25,402 nt of DNA from Bacillota bacterium (GCA_003524085.1 DOEC01000004.1:1-25402), one strand, 5' to 3'; positions 1 through 7,770 are shown, numbered from the stretch's first letter. A program made the numbers and translations. Notes: generated by a model not told the origin, from the sequence alone.

Positions 1-219
1 TATTGGTACATTTAGTACTTTGCTTATCATATATAAGTTATATATACTTACTCCCATGTTGTTGTTCTCGCTCTCTAAAGCACCTATAAGAGGTGTCTTT
101 GCACCTATCTTACTAGCAAGATCTTTCTGAGTAAGTTTTTCTTTGTTATAAGCATTATATATAAGCCTATACTTTCTTACATTTCTTCCAACTACTTTTT
201 TTAATTCTTCATTTGTCAT
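1..219 (-). CDS. XRE/Cro-CI family transcriptional regulator, N-terminal part (cut by window edge)
   Basis: The reading frame starts at ATG 219-217 behind a good Shine-Dalgarno site (AGAGGT at 230-225, five bases before the start) and is open to base 1, giving 73 residues. The translation has the helix-turn-helix pattern of the Cro/CI family: an N-terminal helix (NVRKYRLIYN), then LTQKDLASKIG with the typical T-Q-x-x-L-A-x-x-x-G spacing, a recognition helix region (KTPLIGALES) and a short following stretch rich in Asn. Family members bind DNA as dimers and often control their neighbours. The gene lies directly downstream of a 33-residue peptide gene, separated from it by a terminator-like hairpin, so a peptide-regulator pair is possible but unproven. 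The C-terminal half, which would show any ligand or dimerisation domain, is outside the window. Confidence 0.85.
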   Translation of the reverse strand, partial: MTNEELKKVVGRNVRKYRLIYNAYNKEKLTQKDLASKIGAKTPLIGALESENNNMGVSIYNLYMISKVLNVPI

Positions 220-243
220 ACATTACCTCTTTTCTTACACACG

Positions 244-274
244 AAAAAATGGGTAGACTTATTCTATCCATTTT
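244..274 (-). terminator. Intrinsic terminator after the small peptide gene
   Basis: Arms 246-257 and 263-274 form a stem of about 12 bp with a 5-base loop (258-262). Read on the minus strand it has one A-C mismatch and is followed by six T (249-244). On the plus strand the mismatch becomes a G-U pair, so it may work in both directions. The stop codon of the small peptide gene lies in the loop. Confidence 0.6.
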
Positions 275-360
275 ATTGCACATGAAAAACCATTAAGATT
301 AATTATTAGTCTTAATATACCCCCCCCCATACTAGGTTTTACAGCATTTTTTGTTTTCAT
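259..360 (-). CDS. Small 33-residue peptide of unknown function
   Basis: A 34-codon frame starts at ATG 360-358, about six bases behind a strong Shine-Dalgarno site (AAGGAGAG), and ends with TAA at 261-259. The product starts MKTKNAVKPSMGGG, continues with a hydrophobic stretch (ILRLIINLNGF) and ends SCAIKWIE with a single Cys at position 27. A sigma-A-like promoter lies about 60 bases upstream and a terminator hairpin overlaps the stop, so it looks like an independent transcription unit. Codons 11-14 contain an uninterrupted run of nine G (plus-strand C at 320-328), a possible slippage site. I do not recognise the family. A secreted or signalling peptide, for example an AgrD-like precursor with Cys near the end, would fit the size and composition, but no processing enzyme or AgrD-type acidic tail is visible here. 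Confidence 0.6.
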   Translation of the reverse strand: MKTKNAVKPSMGGGILRLIINLNGFSCAIKWIE

Positions 361-422
361 GTGTATCTCTCCTTTGTTTTTTTAAGCTTGAGATTTTTTG
401 TTACTCTCGCTATTACATTATA

Positions 423-451
423 ATCATATCAAAAAAAAGATACTTTTTCAA
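423..451 (-). promoter_or_regulatory. Promoter of the small peptide gene
   Basis: TTGAAA (451-446), 17 bases, TATGAT (428-423) is a good sigma-A promoter. It would start transcription near 416, giving a leader of about 55 bases before the peptide ATG. The -35 box lies in the loop of the upstream terminator. A TATAAT at 422-417 is also present but is 23 bases from the -35. Confidence 0.65.
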
Positions 452-457
452 GTACCT
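431..457 (-). terminator. Intrinsic terminator of the surface-protein gene
   Basis: Minus-strand arms 457-450 and 445-438 form an 8-bp stem (one G-U) closed by a GAAA tetraloop, followed by a run of eight T (438-431). It lies 15 bases after the stop of the sortase-anchored protein. Confidence 0.8.
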
Positions 458-472
458 TTGTTAATATTTTAC

Positions 473-2599
473 TTATTTATTCATTGAATGTTTAAGTAAA
501 CCATATCCACTTGCTAAACCAAGTAATGAAATTATAGTAAGTAAGATATAACCAATACTACCATCACCAGTAGTTGGGTTTTCTACAGTGCTTGGTGTAT
601 AGAAACTTAATTCAAATGTTGAAAAACTTTCTGTTTCAATAGTAATATACTTACTGTCTTCCCTTGTTTTAATTTCGTAATTCTTAGTATCAATTACCTT
701 TTCTCCAGATTTGTGTACTACTTTAACATGAGTATCAGTAACACTACTAGGAACAGGTAATTCAATTTTTATAGTTTTAGTTAATAGATTATTAGGAATA
801 ATTCCTTTTTCTGTACCATTAATACTATAAAAAGGCTTAATATCAAATACTAAAGTATTTTTTTCTTTATCATAACTATTTAATGTAGCCTTAATAGAAA
901 CTTCAACTTTATCAGTTTCTGTTACACCTTCTAATTTAGAAGTATCAACTGATTCTAATAATCCTGTTTTAGTATTATCAAGTTTTACTTTAGATAAATC
1001 TTCTACTATTTCTTTGTCAACATCTTTGCTAACTTCTATAGGTTTAGTAACTTCCTTAATATCGCCTTTTTCTGTAGTAACTATTTTTAATTCAACTGAA
1101 CCGTCAGGCATTGTGAAAGTATTATCTTTAACTTCTACTTCTTCATCAGTATAAATATTTACTAAAGAAATACTCTTAACAACATAACCTTCTTTTACAG
1201 TATAATTAAATTTAACTTTACTTCCTTCTTTAGCTATATCTTTTTCTACTCCATCAACTGTAAAAGTAACTTTTACATTCTCATTTGGATCAAATAGTAT
1301 TTCGTATAATTCAATTGTCTTAGCATTTACTCTAACAAGTTTGTTAGGCATAATAAATTTGTTATCTTTAACAGTTACTTTTTTATCATCAGATGTTGTT
1401 ATATCTAAACTTTCTAATTCAAACATTCCCTTTGTACTTATAGTAACTTCTTCTCCTGGTTTGATATAATCAATAGTTGTTTTTCCATTGATTAATAGTC
1501 CAGCAGAGCCACCTATTATATTACTTGGTGTATAAACACCATTTGTAAACAATTGAACATAACCATTTTTTAATAAGTCAATTATTTCACTTGCAAACTC
1601 ACCATATTCGATAGTTACGTTATCGTTTTCTAGTAGTTCATATTTAGCTTTAAACACGCCACCATTAATAACTAGTGATTTTAAAGCATTTTCTTCGTCT
1701 GTTGTTGGTGGATAATGATAAATACTTAAGCCTTTATCACTTTTAAATGTACCACCATTTATAGTAATTTCAATATTTCCAGCATATCCCTTGTTATTTT
1801 CAATTTGAATTGAACTTCCTGTTGAAATAATACCATTACCATAAAGTTCTCCAGTTTTAGGGTCTCCTGTAGCAGTAAATGTTCCATCGTTTATTACTAA
1901 TTTACCACTTTTAATACCAATAGCACTTTTTCCTTCATATATACCGCCATTAATATTCCATACGCCCATACCAGCGCCATATAAAGCAGTATCCCCAACT
2001 ACTTTAACTGATGCAGTTTTGCCTAAGTTAATAACAGGTGCATTTTCAATTTTGCCATCATTTTTAACGTTACCAAACACAGTAATACCGCCACCTTTAA
2101 CAGCACTACTGATAAGTGTACCATCAAAGTTTACTGTAACGCCATAAGCCTTGTTATTACTATCTAAATTACTTATAGTAATACCCCACTGAGTAGTATC
2201 AATAGTAACATCTTTTCCTATAACTAATGTTGAAAAATCTTTTGCGTTTACATCATTTGAGCCTTCTACCCATATAGTAGAAGTTACTTTTTCTCTTACA
2301 CGTATATCTTTAACTATACCTTTACCAGTAAACTCAAGCTTACCTTCAAATAAATCAATGTATCCATTTTCAACAGTAAGTGTGTTACCATTTAAATCAA
2401 TCGTAACATTACTACCTTTAATTTCTAAAGCTTTAGTTAATGTTACATCACTTTGAAGAATTATAGTATTATCGCTACTTATAGCTTTAAATAATTCTTC
2501 TTCGTTTTTAACTTCAACAGTTGCCGCAAATAGAGTTGATGGCACCAAAACTAATGCAACACTAATGAAAGTTAAAACTACTTTTTTGAAATTTTTCAT
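473..2599 (-). CDS. Sortase-anchored surface protein with beta-helix region
   Basis: The product is 708 residues from ATG 2599, chosen because it has an ideal ribosome site (AGGAGGGATAGAA) and opens with a classical signal peptide (MKNFKKVVLTFISVALV, cleavage probably after TLFAA). An earlier in-frame start at 2650 lies inside the upstream terminator and is unlikely. Residues of about 25-400 are a low-complexity series of short beta strands with repeated INGG and NDG turns, typical of a right-handed beta-helix. Next come two small beta domains, each with a VxVKDNxFxMP motif as in bacterial surface repeats, then a domain rich in Thr and Val. The C terminus is a sorting signal: NPTTGD at 674-679, a hydrophobic span, and a short tail HSMNK. 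The motif is NPxTG rather than LPxTG. The protein should be displayed on the cell wall as an adhesin or glycan-binding protein; its ligand cannot be told. It follows a phosphorelay operon but has its own terminator-separated promoter. Confidence 0.85.
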   Translation of the reverse strand: MKNFKKVVLTFISVALVLVPSTLFAATVEVKNEEELFKAISSDNTIILQSDVTLTKALEIKGSNVTIDLNGNTLTVENGYIDLFEGKLEFTGKGIVKDIRVREKVTSTIWVEGSNDVNAKDFSTLVIGKDVTIDTTQWGITISNLDSNNKAYGVTVNFDGTLISSAVKGGGITVFGNVKNDGKIENAPVINLGKTASVKVVGDTALYGAGMGVWNINGGIYEGKSAIGIKSGKLVINDGTFTATGDPKTGELYGNGIISTGSSIQIENNKGYAGNIEITINGGTFKSDKGLSIYHYPPTTDEENALKSLVINGGVFKAKYELLENDNVTIEYGEFASEIIDLLKNGYVQLFTNGVYTPSNIIGGSAGLLINGKTTIDYIKPGEEVTISTKGMFELESLDITTSDDKKVTVKDNKFIMPNKLVRVNAKTIELYEILFDPNENVKVTFTVDGVEKDIAKEGSKVKFNYTVKEGYVVKSISLVNIYTDEEVEVKDNTFTMPDGSVELKIVTTEKGDIKEVTKPIEVSKDVDKEIVEDLSKVKLDNTKTGLLESVDTSKLEGVTETDKVEVSIKATLNSYDKEKNTLVFDIKPFYSINGTEKGIIPNNLLTKTIKIELPVPSSVTDTHVKVVHKSGEKVIDTKNYEIKTREDSKYITIETESFSTFELSFYTPSTVENPTTGDGSIGYILLTIISLLGLASGYGLLKHSMNK

Positions 2600-2624
2600 T
2601 TCTATCCCTCCTATTGTTAATTGT

Positions 2625-2652
2625 ATCATACTAAATAAAAAAATCCACACAA
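2625..2652 (-). promoter_or_regulatory. Probable promoter of the surface-protein gene
   Basis: A TATGAT -10 box (2630-2625) lies 16 bases after TTGTGT (2652-2647), a weak -35 that falls in the distal arm of the preceding terminator. The -10 is convincing, the -35 only tentative. Confidence 0.4.
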
Positions 2653-2668
2653 TTTTGAAAATTGTGTG
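2637..2668 (-). terminator. Intrinsic terminator of the hybrid kinase / HPt-REC operon
   Basis: Arms 2668-2658 and 2656-2646 are a perfect 11-bp inverted repeat (CACACAATTTT and its complement) around one central base, followed on the minus strand by GA and a run of seven T (2643-2637). Confidence 0.85.
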
Positions 2669-2685
2669 AAATGTATTTACACTAA

Positions 2686-3417
2686 CTAATTATTATGAAA
2701 ATTCTCAATTAATGATAAAACTCTTTTAATATTGTCTACACTAAATGGCTTATTTAAAACATCAAGTACACTATATCCAAGTACTTCTTTAATGGCATCT
2801 TTAGTATCATTTCCAGTTATAATAACCACAGGAACTTTATCCATCAAATCATTATCAGTTAAATATTTTAATACATCTATTCCATTACTCTTAGGCATGT
2901 TTATATCAAGAAGCATTGTATAGATATTCTCATTTAATTTGTTTATTGCTTCAATTCCATTATTTGCTCTTACTACATTATAATTTTCTTTTACTATGTT
3001 TTCTATATAATTAATTATAATATTTGAGTCATCTACTACAAGTAAATTCTTTTTAATATTTCCACTATTAACATAGTCTTTTAATTTTGATTTAACTTTA
3101 GCTATAGCATTTTCTATTTCACTAAAATTACTTTCTATATAAGTAGTATTACCTTCTCTTCCTTTTTCTTCATGAGTAAGAAATACCTTAGATAATTCAT
3201 TCAATCCCAAATATCTTGCTTCACTCTTTAAACTATGACAAAGCATTGTATAACTACTTATTTCTTTGTTATCTTTATAGCTTTTTAGTTCATTAATTCT
3301 TGTATCTATAGTATTTAAAAACTCAATTAGATTTTCACTATAAGCATCAATATCTCCCCAAAACTCTAGTACCTCTTCTACATTAATACCTGCACTTTTT
3401 AAGTATTCACTATTCAT
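2686..3417 (-). CDS. HPt-REC phosphorelay protein without output domain
   Basis: The product has 243 residues. Residues 1-115 are helical and contain CHSLKSEARYLGL, the histidine phosphotransfer signature, with phosphorylatable His at 61. Residues 124-240 are a receiver domain: acidic pair D129-D130, phospho-acceptor D171 in LLDINMP, T201 and K223 in NKPF. No DNA-binding or enzymatic domain follows. The gene starts two bases after the stop of the hybrid kinase gene, whose last codons (GGAGAA) supply the ribosome site, so the two are translationally coupled. The expected relay is kinase His to kinase REC to this HPt His and then its own REC or another regulator. The final target is not in the window, so the protein may act through protein contact, as CheY-like proteins do. 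Confidence 0.85.
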   Translation of the reverse strand: MNSEYLKSAGINVEEVLEFWGDIDAYSENLIEFLNTIDTRINELKSYKDNKEISSYTMLCHSLKSEARYLGLNELSKVFLTHEEKGREGNTTYIESNFSEIENAIAKVKSKLKDYVNSGNIKKNLLVVDDSNIIINYIENIVKENYNVVRANNGIEAINKLNENIYTMLLDINMPKSNGIDVLKYLTDNDLMDKVPVVIITGNDTKDAIKEVLGYSVLDVLNKPFSVDNIKRVLSLIENFHNN

Positions 3418-3419
3418 AA

Positions 3420-5246
3420 CTATTCTCCTTTCAAATACTTATTTAATATAACTTTAAGTTTAGTTTTATCTATTGGTTTTGATAAATAACCATCAAATCC
3501 TTCACTTATATATTTTTCTTCTTGTCCTTCTATCGCATCAGCAGTTAAAGCGATTACTGGAATATTTACTTTTTCTTCTCTTAGTTTTTTTAATACTTCT
3601 ACCCCACTCATATTAGGCATCATTATATCCATAAATATTATATCATACTTTTTACTCTTTACACAACTTAAACATTCTAATCCACTTGTAACTGTTTCAG
3701 TAGAAATTTTAAAATTCTTTAAAACATTTTCAGCTACTTTTAAGTTTAATTTTGAGTCGTCTACTACAAGAACTTTCTTTCCTTCAAATGTTTCATAGTT
3801 TAAAGTTGTTTGTTCATTAACTACTAAATTACTTTCTTTATTTACTATTTCTTCTACTACTACAAATTTAAAAGTTGACCCTTTACCATAATCTGAAATA
3901 ACAGTTATCTTTCCACCCATTAATTCAGCTAAGCTTTCAGTTATTGCTAGTCCTAGGCCTGTTCCTTCAATTGAAGTATTTCTGTCTTCTTCTAGTCTTT
4001 CAAACTTTTTAAATAATCTATCAATATCTTCCTTTTTAATCCCGCGACCAGTATCAGTGACAGTTATTATTAATTTAGTTTGATTGTTTTTATAGTCATT
4101 AATACACTCTACTCTGTATTTTATAAAACCTTTATCAGTATATTTAACAGCATTTGTAAGTAAATTTAATATTATTTGTTTTAATTTACCAGTGTCCCCT
4201 TTAAGTACTGGAGGTATATCACTTGCTATAACAGTTTTAAAGTCAATTGGTTTATCCCCAATTCTAGGAATTACCATTGTACTAAGTGAATTAAATAACT
4301 CAAATGAATTATATTCTTTATTAATTAACTCCATTTTACCTGCTTCAATTTTACTAATATCAAGTACACCATTTACTAAATCTAACAAGTTATGACTAGC
4401 ACTTACTATATCTTTTGCAAAATCTTTACTTTCACTATCTAAACCCTCTTTGCTTTCTAATAATTCGCTAAAACAAACTATTGCATTAAGTGGCGTCCTA
4501 AGTTCATGAGACATACTACTTAAGAATTCACTTTTTGCATGATTTGCTTTCTCAGCTTCATTCTTAGCCACTTCTAGTTCTTTAACCATTTTAACATCTG
4601 GGTTTTCTATTGTGAAGTACATTAAACTTGTTACTATTGAATGACACATTAACATAAGGGTAATTTCTGGATAAGTTTTTTGAATAATCATACAGAATGT
4701 GGATAAAACCATAAATGTTAAAAGTGGAATATACTCTTTTGTACTGATTTTCTTTAAATTTCTCAACAAGCAATATAGCATTATACCTACCATTATAAAG
4801 CACAAGCCATAAACCATATTTACACTTAATCCACTTGAATAAGCAACATTATCTTCATAAGTTATTTGAATTGGCATTATTAATATGATAAGGCAAATGA
4901 ATAAAGATGTTAAAATAATTATTGTCTTTGTAAACTTCTTTTGTAATAAATATTCTGATTTTTCTCTAAAAGATATAACAAATATATATAAAAGAAAGAA
5001 GTAAGCCCATAAGAAGTAATAAACCAAATAAAACTTAGACACCATTATACTAATAAAAGACTCTGATCCATATATTTTAAAAATGAAATAGCCAAAAACA
5101 TCTATCATTATTCCAATTATATTTGTCACCAAAATATATGAATACATTTTAGTATCTAATGTATTTAATCTTTCTTTTGAAAAGTAAAATATTATGAACA
5201 TTAATACGAATATAAAACTACAAATTGAAAAACTTACTATACTCAT
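3420..5246 (-). CDS. Membrane-bound hybrid sensor histidine kinase (multi-TM sensor, HisKA, HATPase, REC)
   Basis: The product has 608 residues from ATG 5246, which has a ribosome site (AAGGAAG) eight bases upstream; a TTG 24 bases earlier overlaps the -10 region and is rejected. Residues 1-215 form about seven hydrophobic helices with very short loops, resembling the 7TM sensor module of some histidine kinases, so it probably senses something in or at the membrane. A short coiled coil (215-238) leads to the H box SHELRTPLNAI with His247. The ATPase domain follows: N box NLLTNAVKYT (361-370), G1 DTGRG (398-402), G2 GTGLGL (428-433). A C-terminal receiver (490-608) has the acidic pair D496-D497, phospho-acceptor D540 and K590. 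All catalytic residues appear intact. It is the first gene of a two-gene operon with the HPt-REC protein. Confidence 0.9.
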   Translation of the reverse strand: MSIVSFSICSFIFVLMFIIFYFSKERLNTLDTKMYSYILVTNIIGIMIDVFGYFIFKIYGSESFISIMVSKFYLVYYFLWAYFFLLYIFVISFREKSEYLLQKKFTKTIIILTSLFICLIILIMPIQITYEDNVAYSSGLSVNMVYGLCFIMVGIMLYCLLRNLKKISTKEYIPLLTFMVLSTFCMIIQKTYPEITLMLMCHSIVTSLMYFTIENPDVKMVKELEVAKNEAEKANHAKSEFLSSMSHELRTPLNAIVCFSELLESKEGLDSESKDFAKDIVSASHNLLDLVNGVLDISKIEAGKMELINKEYNSFELFNSLSTMVIPRIGDKPIDFKTVIASDIPPVLKGDTGKLKQIILNLLTNAVKYTDKGFIKYRVECINDYKNNQTKLIITVTDTGRGIKKEDIDRLFKKFERLEEDRNTSIEGTGLGLAITESLAELMGGKITVISDYGKGSTFKFVVVEEIVNKESNLVVNEQTTLNYETFEGKKVLVVDDSKLNLKVAENVLKNFKISTETVTSGLECLSCVKSKKYDIIFMDIMMPNMSGVEVLKKLREEKVNIPVIALTADAIEGQEEKYISEGFDGYLSKPIDKTKLKVILNKYLKGE

Positions 5247-5269
5247 TCTATGCACTTCCTTATGATACA

Positions 5270-5275
5270 ATTATA
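5270..5275 (-). promoter_or_regulatory. -10 box for the hybrid kinase operon
   Basis: TATAAT lies 11 bases before the Shine-Dalgarno site of the kinase gene. No good -35 is seen at the proper distance, where the T-tract of the preceding terminator lies, so it may need an activator or have a very weak -35. Confidence 0.4.
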
Positions 5276-5285
5276 CTATACTAAG

Positions 5286-5314
5286 AAAAAAAATGAAACT
5301 ATTAATTTCATTTT
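5286..5314 (-). terminator. Intrinsic terminator of the acyl-CoA ligase-like gene
   Basis: Arms 5314-5306 and 5298-5290 form a 9-bp stem (core AATGAAA/TTTCATT) with a 7-base loop, running into eight T (5293-5286). The TGA stop (5310-5308) lies within the first arm. Confidence 0.8.
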
Positions 5315-7071
5315 TTAAGTTTTAAACTATTTTTTTCTTCATACATACTTTTTAGTAAAGGTATGTTAACTTTTCCTCCTGCGTTTAATGGCAATTCTTC
5401 CATGTAAACATACTCATAAGGAATAGCCATATCATCTAAATTATTTCTACAAATATTTTCTATTTTTTCTTTTACTTTATCATTATCAAATTCATTATAT
5501 AATGAGATACACGCAATTGGAACCATTTCTTCAATTGGATGTTCTACTACAATTACTCCAACTGCTTTAATTTCAGGAATTGTATTTAATAACTCAGTTA
5601 TTTTACCAGGATGTACGTTAAATCCTCTTCTCATAAATATATCACTTAATCTGTGCTTATGGAAAAAACATCCATCTTTATCTATATAACCTATATCACC
5701 CATATGAAGCCACACTTTACCATCACTATGTTTTTTTAGAACTTTGTTTGTTTCTTTTTCATTATTCAAATATTCTTTCATTACACATGGACCGGTTATA
5801 CATAATTCACCCATAGTATTAAAGGGGAGTTCTATATCTGTTCCAGGAGTAAAAACTCCAATTGTATTTAATGGAAGTGGAATTCCAACACTACCGAATT
5901 TGTATGAACCTGGCATTTGATATAAACCACCACCTGTATTTTCTGTTGAACCCAATCCTTGTCTTACAAACAAGTCACTTCTAGTTCCATTTTCTTTAAA
6001 ATTCTCATCAACTTTATTAAGTTTTTTTTCAAGTTCTTTTTTCAAAGTTGCTCCACCAGAAACATAGTTTTTAATTGGTTTTAATTCTCCATTTTTAAAT
6101 TCTTCACTTTTTACTATATTTAAACAGTGAATTGGCCCTCCTAGAAAATGGTCGGGGTTAATTGTTTTTAATAAATATGCAAGTTTATCACTTACGAGCT
6201 CAGGTATCAATACTGACTTTAATCCACCACATGTAGTATAATGCATTGCAGAAACACCATATGCAATTGACTGAAGTAAAACATCTAAAAATACATCATT
6301 TTCTTCAAATAATCCAGTACTAATATGGCTTGTTGCAGCAGCATTTAAATTTTTATCAGTTAAACATACTCCTTTTGGTACTCCAGTAGTACCACTTGTA
6401 CCTACAATTATAGCAGTATGTTCTTCATCATAATAAGGTGTGATTTCTTTCTTTAACTTTTTTCCTTCTCTTATAAATTCTTCATAAGATATAAAATTAT
6501 CTCCAGTAGGTACTTTAATGTTATTTTTAAATCTTAAATATGTTTTTAAAAATGTTGGCATAGTTTCCATTCCATCTAAAAATATAACATTTTTATATTT
6601 TCTAATATTTAAAACATTTTTATATTTTTCATAGAACATACTAAACATAAAAATATTTTGTATATTATTTTCTTCTATTATTGTATTAAATTTTTCTGGT
6701 GCTAAAAGTGGTGTTATTGCATAAGGAGTTGCACCCAAAATATTAGAGCCATAAATAGATACTCTACTTTCAATTATATTTGGAAGAACTAAACTTATAA
6801 TTTCATTTTCTTTTACTCCTAGCAAACTAAGAGACTTAGCAAATTCTCTCATTCTTTTTAAATATTCACGATATGTTATAGTAACACCTTTTTTAAAATT
6901 GTTTTTTCCTGTTCTAATATCTAATGCAATATTATCAAGTCTATCTTTATTATATAAACTAGCCATTTGATAAATTGACATTTTAGGAATTTCTAATTTT
7001 TCAGTATCATAATCATAATATTTTAGCCATGGTTTTTCTTTTGATGGATAATTAGTTATTTCTTCTTTCAT
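5308..7071 (-). CDS. AMP-forming acyl-CoA ligase / adenylate-forming enzyme
   Basis: The 587-residue product belongs to the ANL superfamily, which activates a carboxylate with ATP to an acyl-adenylate and usually transfers it to CoA or a carrier protein. The core motifs are present in order: P-loop GTSGTTGVPK (224-233), GSTENTGGG (A5-like), MGDIGYID with the adenine-binding Asp, HRLSDIFMRRGFNVHPGKI (hinge, A8) and near the C terminus LPLNAGGKVN with the expected catalytic Lys (A10). The length is normal for the family. The N-terminal region is soluble, with no signal peptide. The start has a good ribosome site (AAGGGGGAAAGT). The gene stands alone between a promoter with an inverted repeat and its own terminator. 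No fatty-acid or NRPS partner is nearby, so the substrate is unknown; a medium- or long-chain fatty acid is a guess. Confidence 0.85.
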   Translation of the reverse strand: MKEEITNYPSKEKPWLKYYDYDTEKLEIPKMSIYQMASLYNKDRLDNIALDIRTGKNNFKKGVTITYREYLKRMREFAKSLSLLGVKENEIISLVLPNIIESRVSIYGSNILGATPYAITPLLAPEKFNTIIEENNIQNIFMFSMFYEKYKNVLNIRKYKNVIFLDGMETMPTFLKTYLRFKNNIKVPTGDNFISYEEFIREGKKLKKEITPYYDEEHTAIIVGTSGTTGVPKGVCLTDKNLNAAATSHISTGLFEENDVFLDVLLQSIAYGVSAMHYTTCGGLKSVLIPELVSDKLAYLLKTINPDHFLGGPIHCLNIVKSEEFKNGELKPIKNYVSGGATLKKELEKKLNKVDENFKENGTRSDLFVRQGLGSTENTGGGLYQMPGSYKFGSVGIPLPLNTIGVFTPGTDIELPFNTMGELCITGPCVMKEYLNNEKETNKVLKKHSDGKVWLHMGDIGYIDKDGCFFHKHRLSDIFMRRGFNVHPGKITELLNTIPEIKAVGVIVVEHPIEEMVPIACISLYNEFDNDKVKEKIENICRNNLDDMAIPYEYVYMEELPLNAGGKVNIPLLKSMYEEKNSLKLKK

Positions 7072-7087
7072 ACTTTCCCCCTTAATA

Positions 7088-7115
7088 AAAAGTGTACTTA
7101 TTATAGCACACTTTT
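7088..7115 (-). promoter_or_regulatory. Inverted repeat over the -10 box: operator or terminator-like hairpin
   Basis: Arms 7088-7097 and 7106-7115 match at 9 of 10 positions (AAAAGTGTGC and AAAAGTGTAC when both are read outward-in) around an 8-base centre holding the TATAAT box. This could be a repressor operator for the ligase gene. The arms are also followed by T residues, so it could act as the terminator of the preceding acetyltransferase gene. Confidence 0.5.
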
Positions 7116-7128
7116 ACTTATAATGCAA
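7100..7128 (-). promoter_or_regulatory. Promoter of the acyl-CoA ligase-like gene
   Basis: TTGCAT (7128-7123), exactly 17 bases, TATAAT (7105-7100), with the extended -10 TGC just before it. This is the best promoter match in the window. The leader would be about 20 bases, ending in the AAGGGGG ribosome site. Confidence 0.8.
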
Positions 7129-7169
7129 ATTGTAGTTTTTTAGGCTTTAATTTTCTCTTCTTTCTTCCA

Positions 7170-7724
7170 TTATTCATTTATTTTATCTAAATCAATACTA
7201 TATACATTTGTTAATATTTTATCACTTGGGTCTACTTGAGATAATTTTAATACTCCACCTAACGATAAAATTGTTTTATTTGAAGCTATATTACTTTTTT
7301 CACAAACTAACTTTACTTCTTTAAACTCTAGCTTTTTACATTCTAATAAAGTTAAGTATAAAAGAACTTTACTATATCCTTTTCCTCTTTCAGTTGGTCT
7401 AATTCCATATCCGATATTACCATCAAACTTCCTAATACCACCTGGATAATTAAAACGGATATTTGAAGCACCAACAACTACATTATCGTTTTTTCTAACT
7501 AGTAAATAAGTTTTTACTTGAGCTTTTCCTAATTTCTTTGCATACTCTTCTGTACCTAATCTTAAAGAGTAATCTAATGTATCATGAAATGTATAACCAT
7601 GTAGTATTCTAGTTAATACTTCTATACCATTTATATCAGAATTATATTTAACTAACTCATTACAATATTCTATTACTTCTTTTTCTCTATTAATAGATGG
7701 TACTTCTAAATAAAACTCTTCCAT
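7170..7724 (-). CDS. GNAT-family N-acetyltransferase
   Basis: The product has 184 residues from ATG 7724, which is preceded by AAAGGA at suitable spacing; an upstream TTG at 7748 is unlikely because it falls in the hairpin after argS. The fold signature is the acetyl-CoA binding segment NIGYGIRPTERGKGYSKVLL at 103-122, with the RxxGxG-like loop R113-G-K-G116-Y-S, followed by ECKKLEFKEVKLVCEKSNIASNKTI, where Asn/Ser residues and a helix end motif (LSLGG, 154-158) are typical of GNAT enzymes. The overall pattern resembles acetyltransferases that modify small molecules or proteins. The acceptor is unknown. It lies 44 bases after argS with only a weak hairpin between, so it probably shares the argS transcript. 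Confidence 0.8.
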   Translation of the reverse strand: MEEFYLEVPSINREKEVIEYCNELVKYNSDINGIEVLTRILHGYTFHDTLDYSLRLGTEEYAKKLGKAQVKTYLLVRKNDNVVVGASNIRFNYPGGIRKFDGNIGYGIRPTERGKGYSKVLLYLTLLECKKLEFKEVKLVCEKSNIASNKTILSLGGVLKLSQVDPSDKILTNVYSIDLDKINE

Positions 7725-7746
7725 ATTATCGCATCCTTTATTCTCC

Positions 7747-7770
7747 AAAAAAGAAGCCCTTAAACTTCTT
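7747..7770 (-). terminator. Weak terminator or attenuator hairpin after argS
   Basis: A 6-bp stem (7770-7765 with 7756-7751) and 8-base loop are followed by T residues (7752-7747). The argS stop overlaps the first arm. The stem is short, so partial read-through to the acetyltransferase gene is likely. Confidence 0.4.

Noticed and set aside
2600..2650. N-terminal extension of the surface protein to 2650
   Set aside because: The extra codons run through the upstream terminator and promoter, and the internal ATG at 2599 has an ideal ribosome site and starts a signal peptide. Similar TTG or early ATG extensions were rejected at 5270, 7748, 14733, 18063, 18640, 20195, 23365 and 25207.
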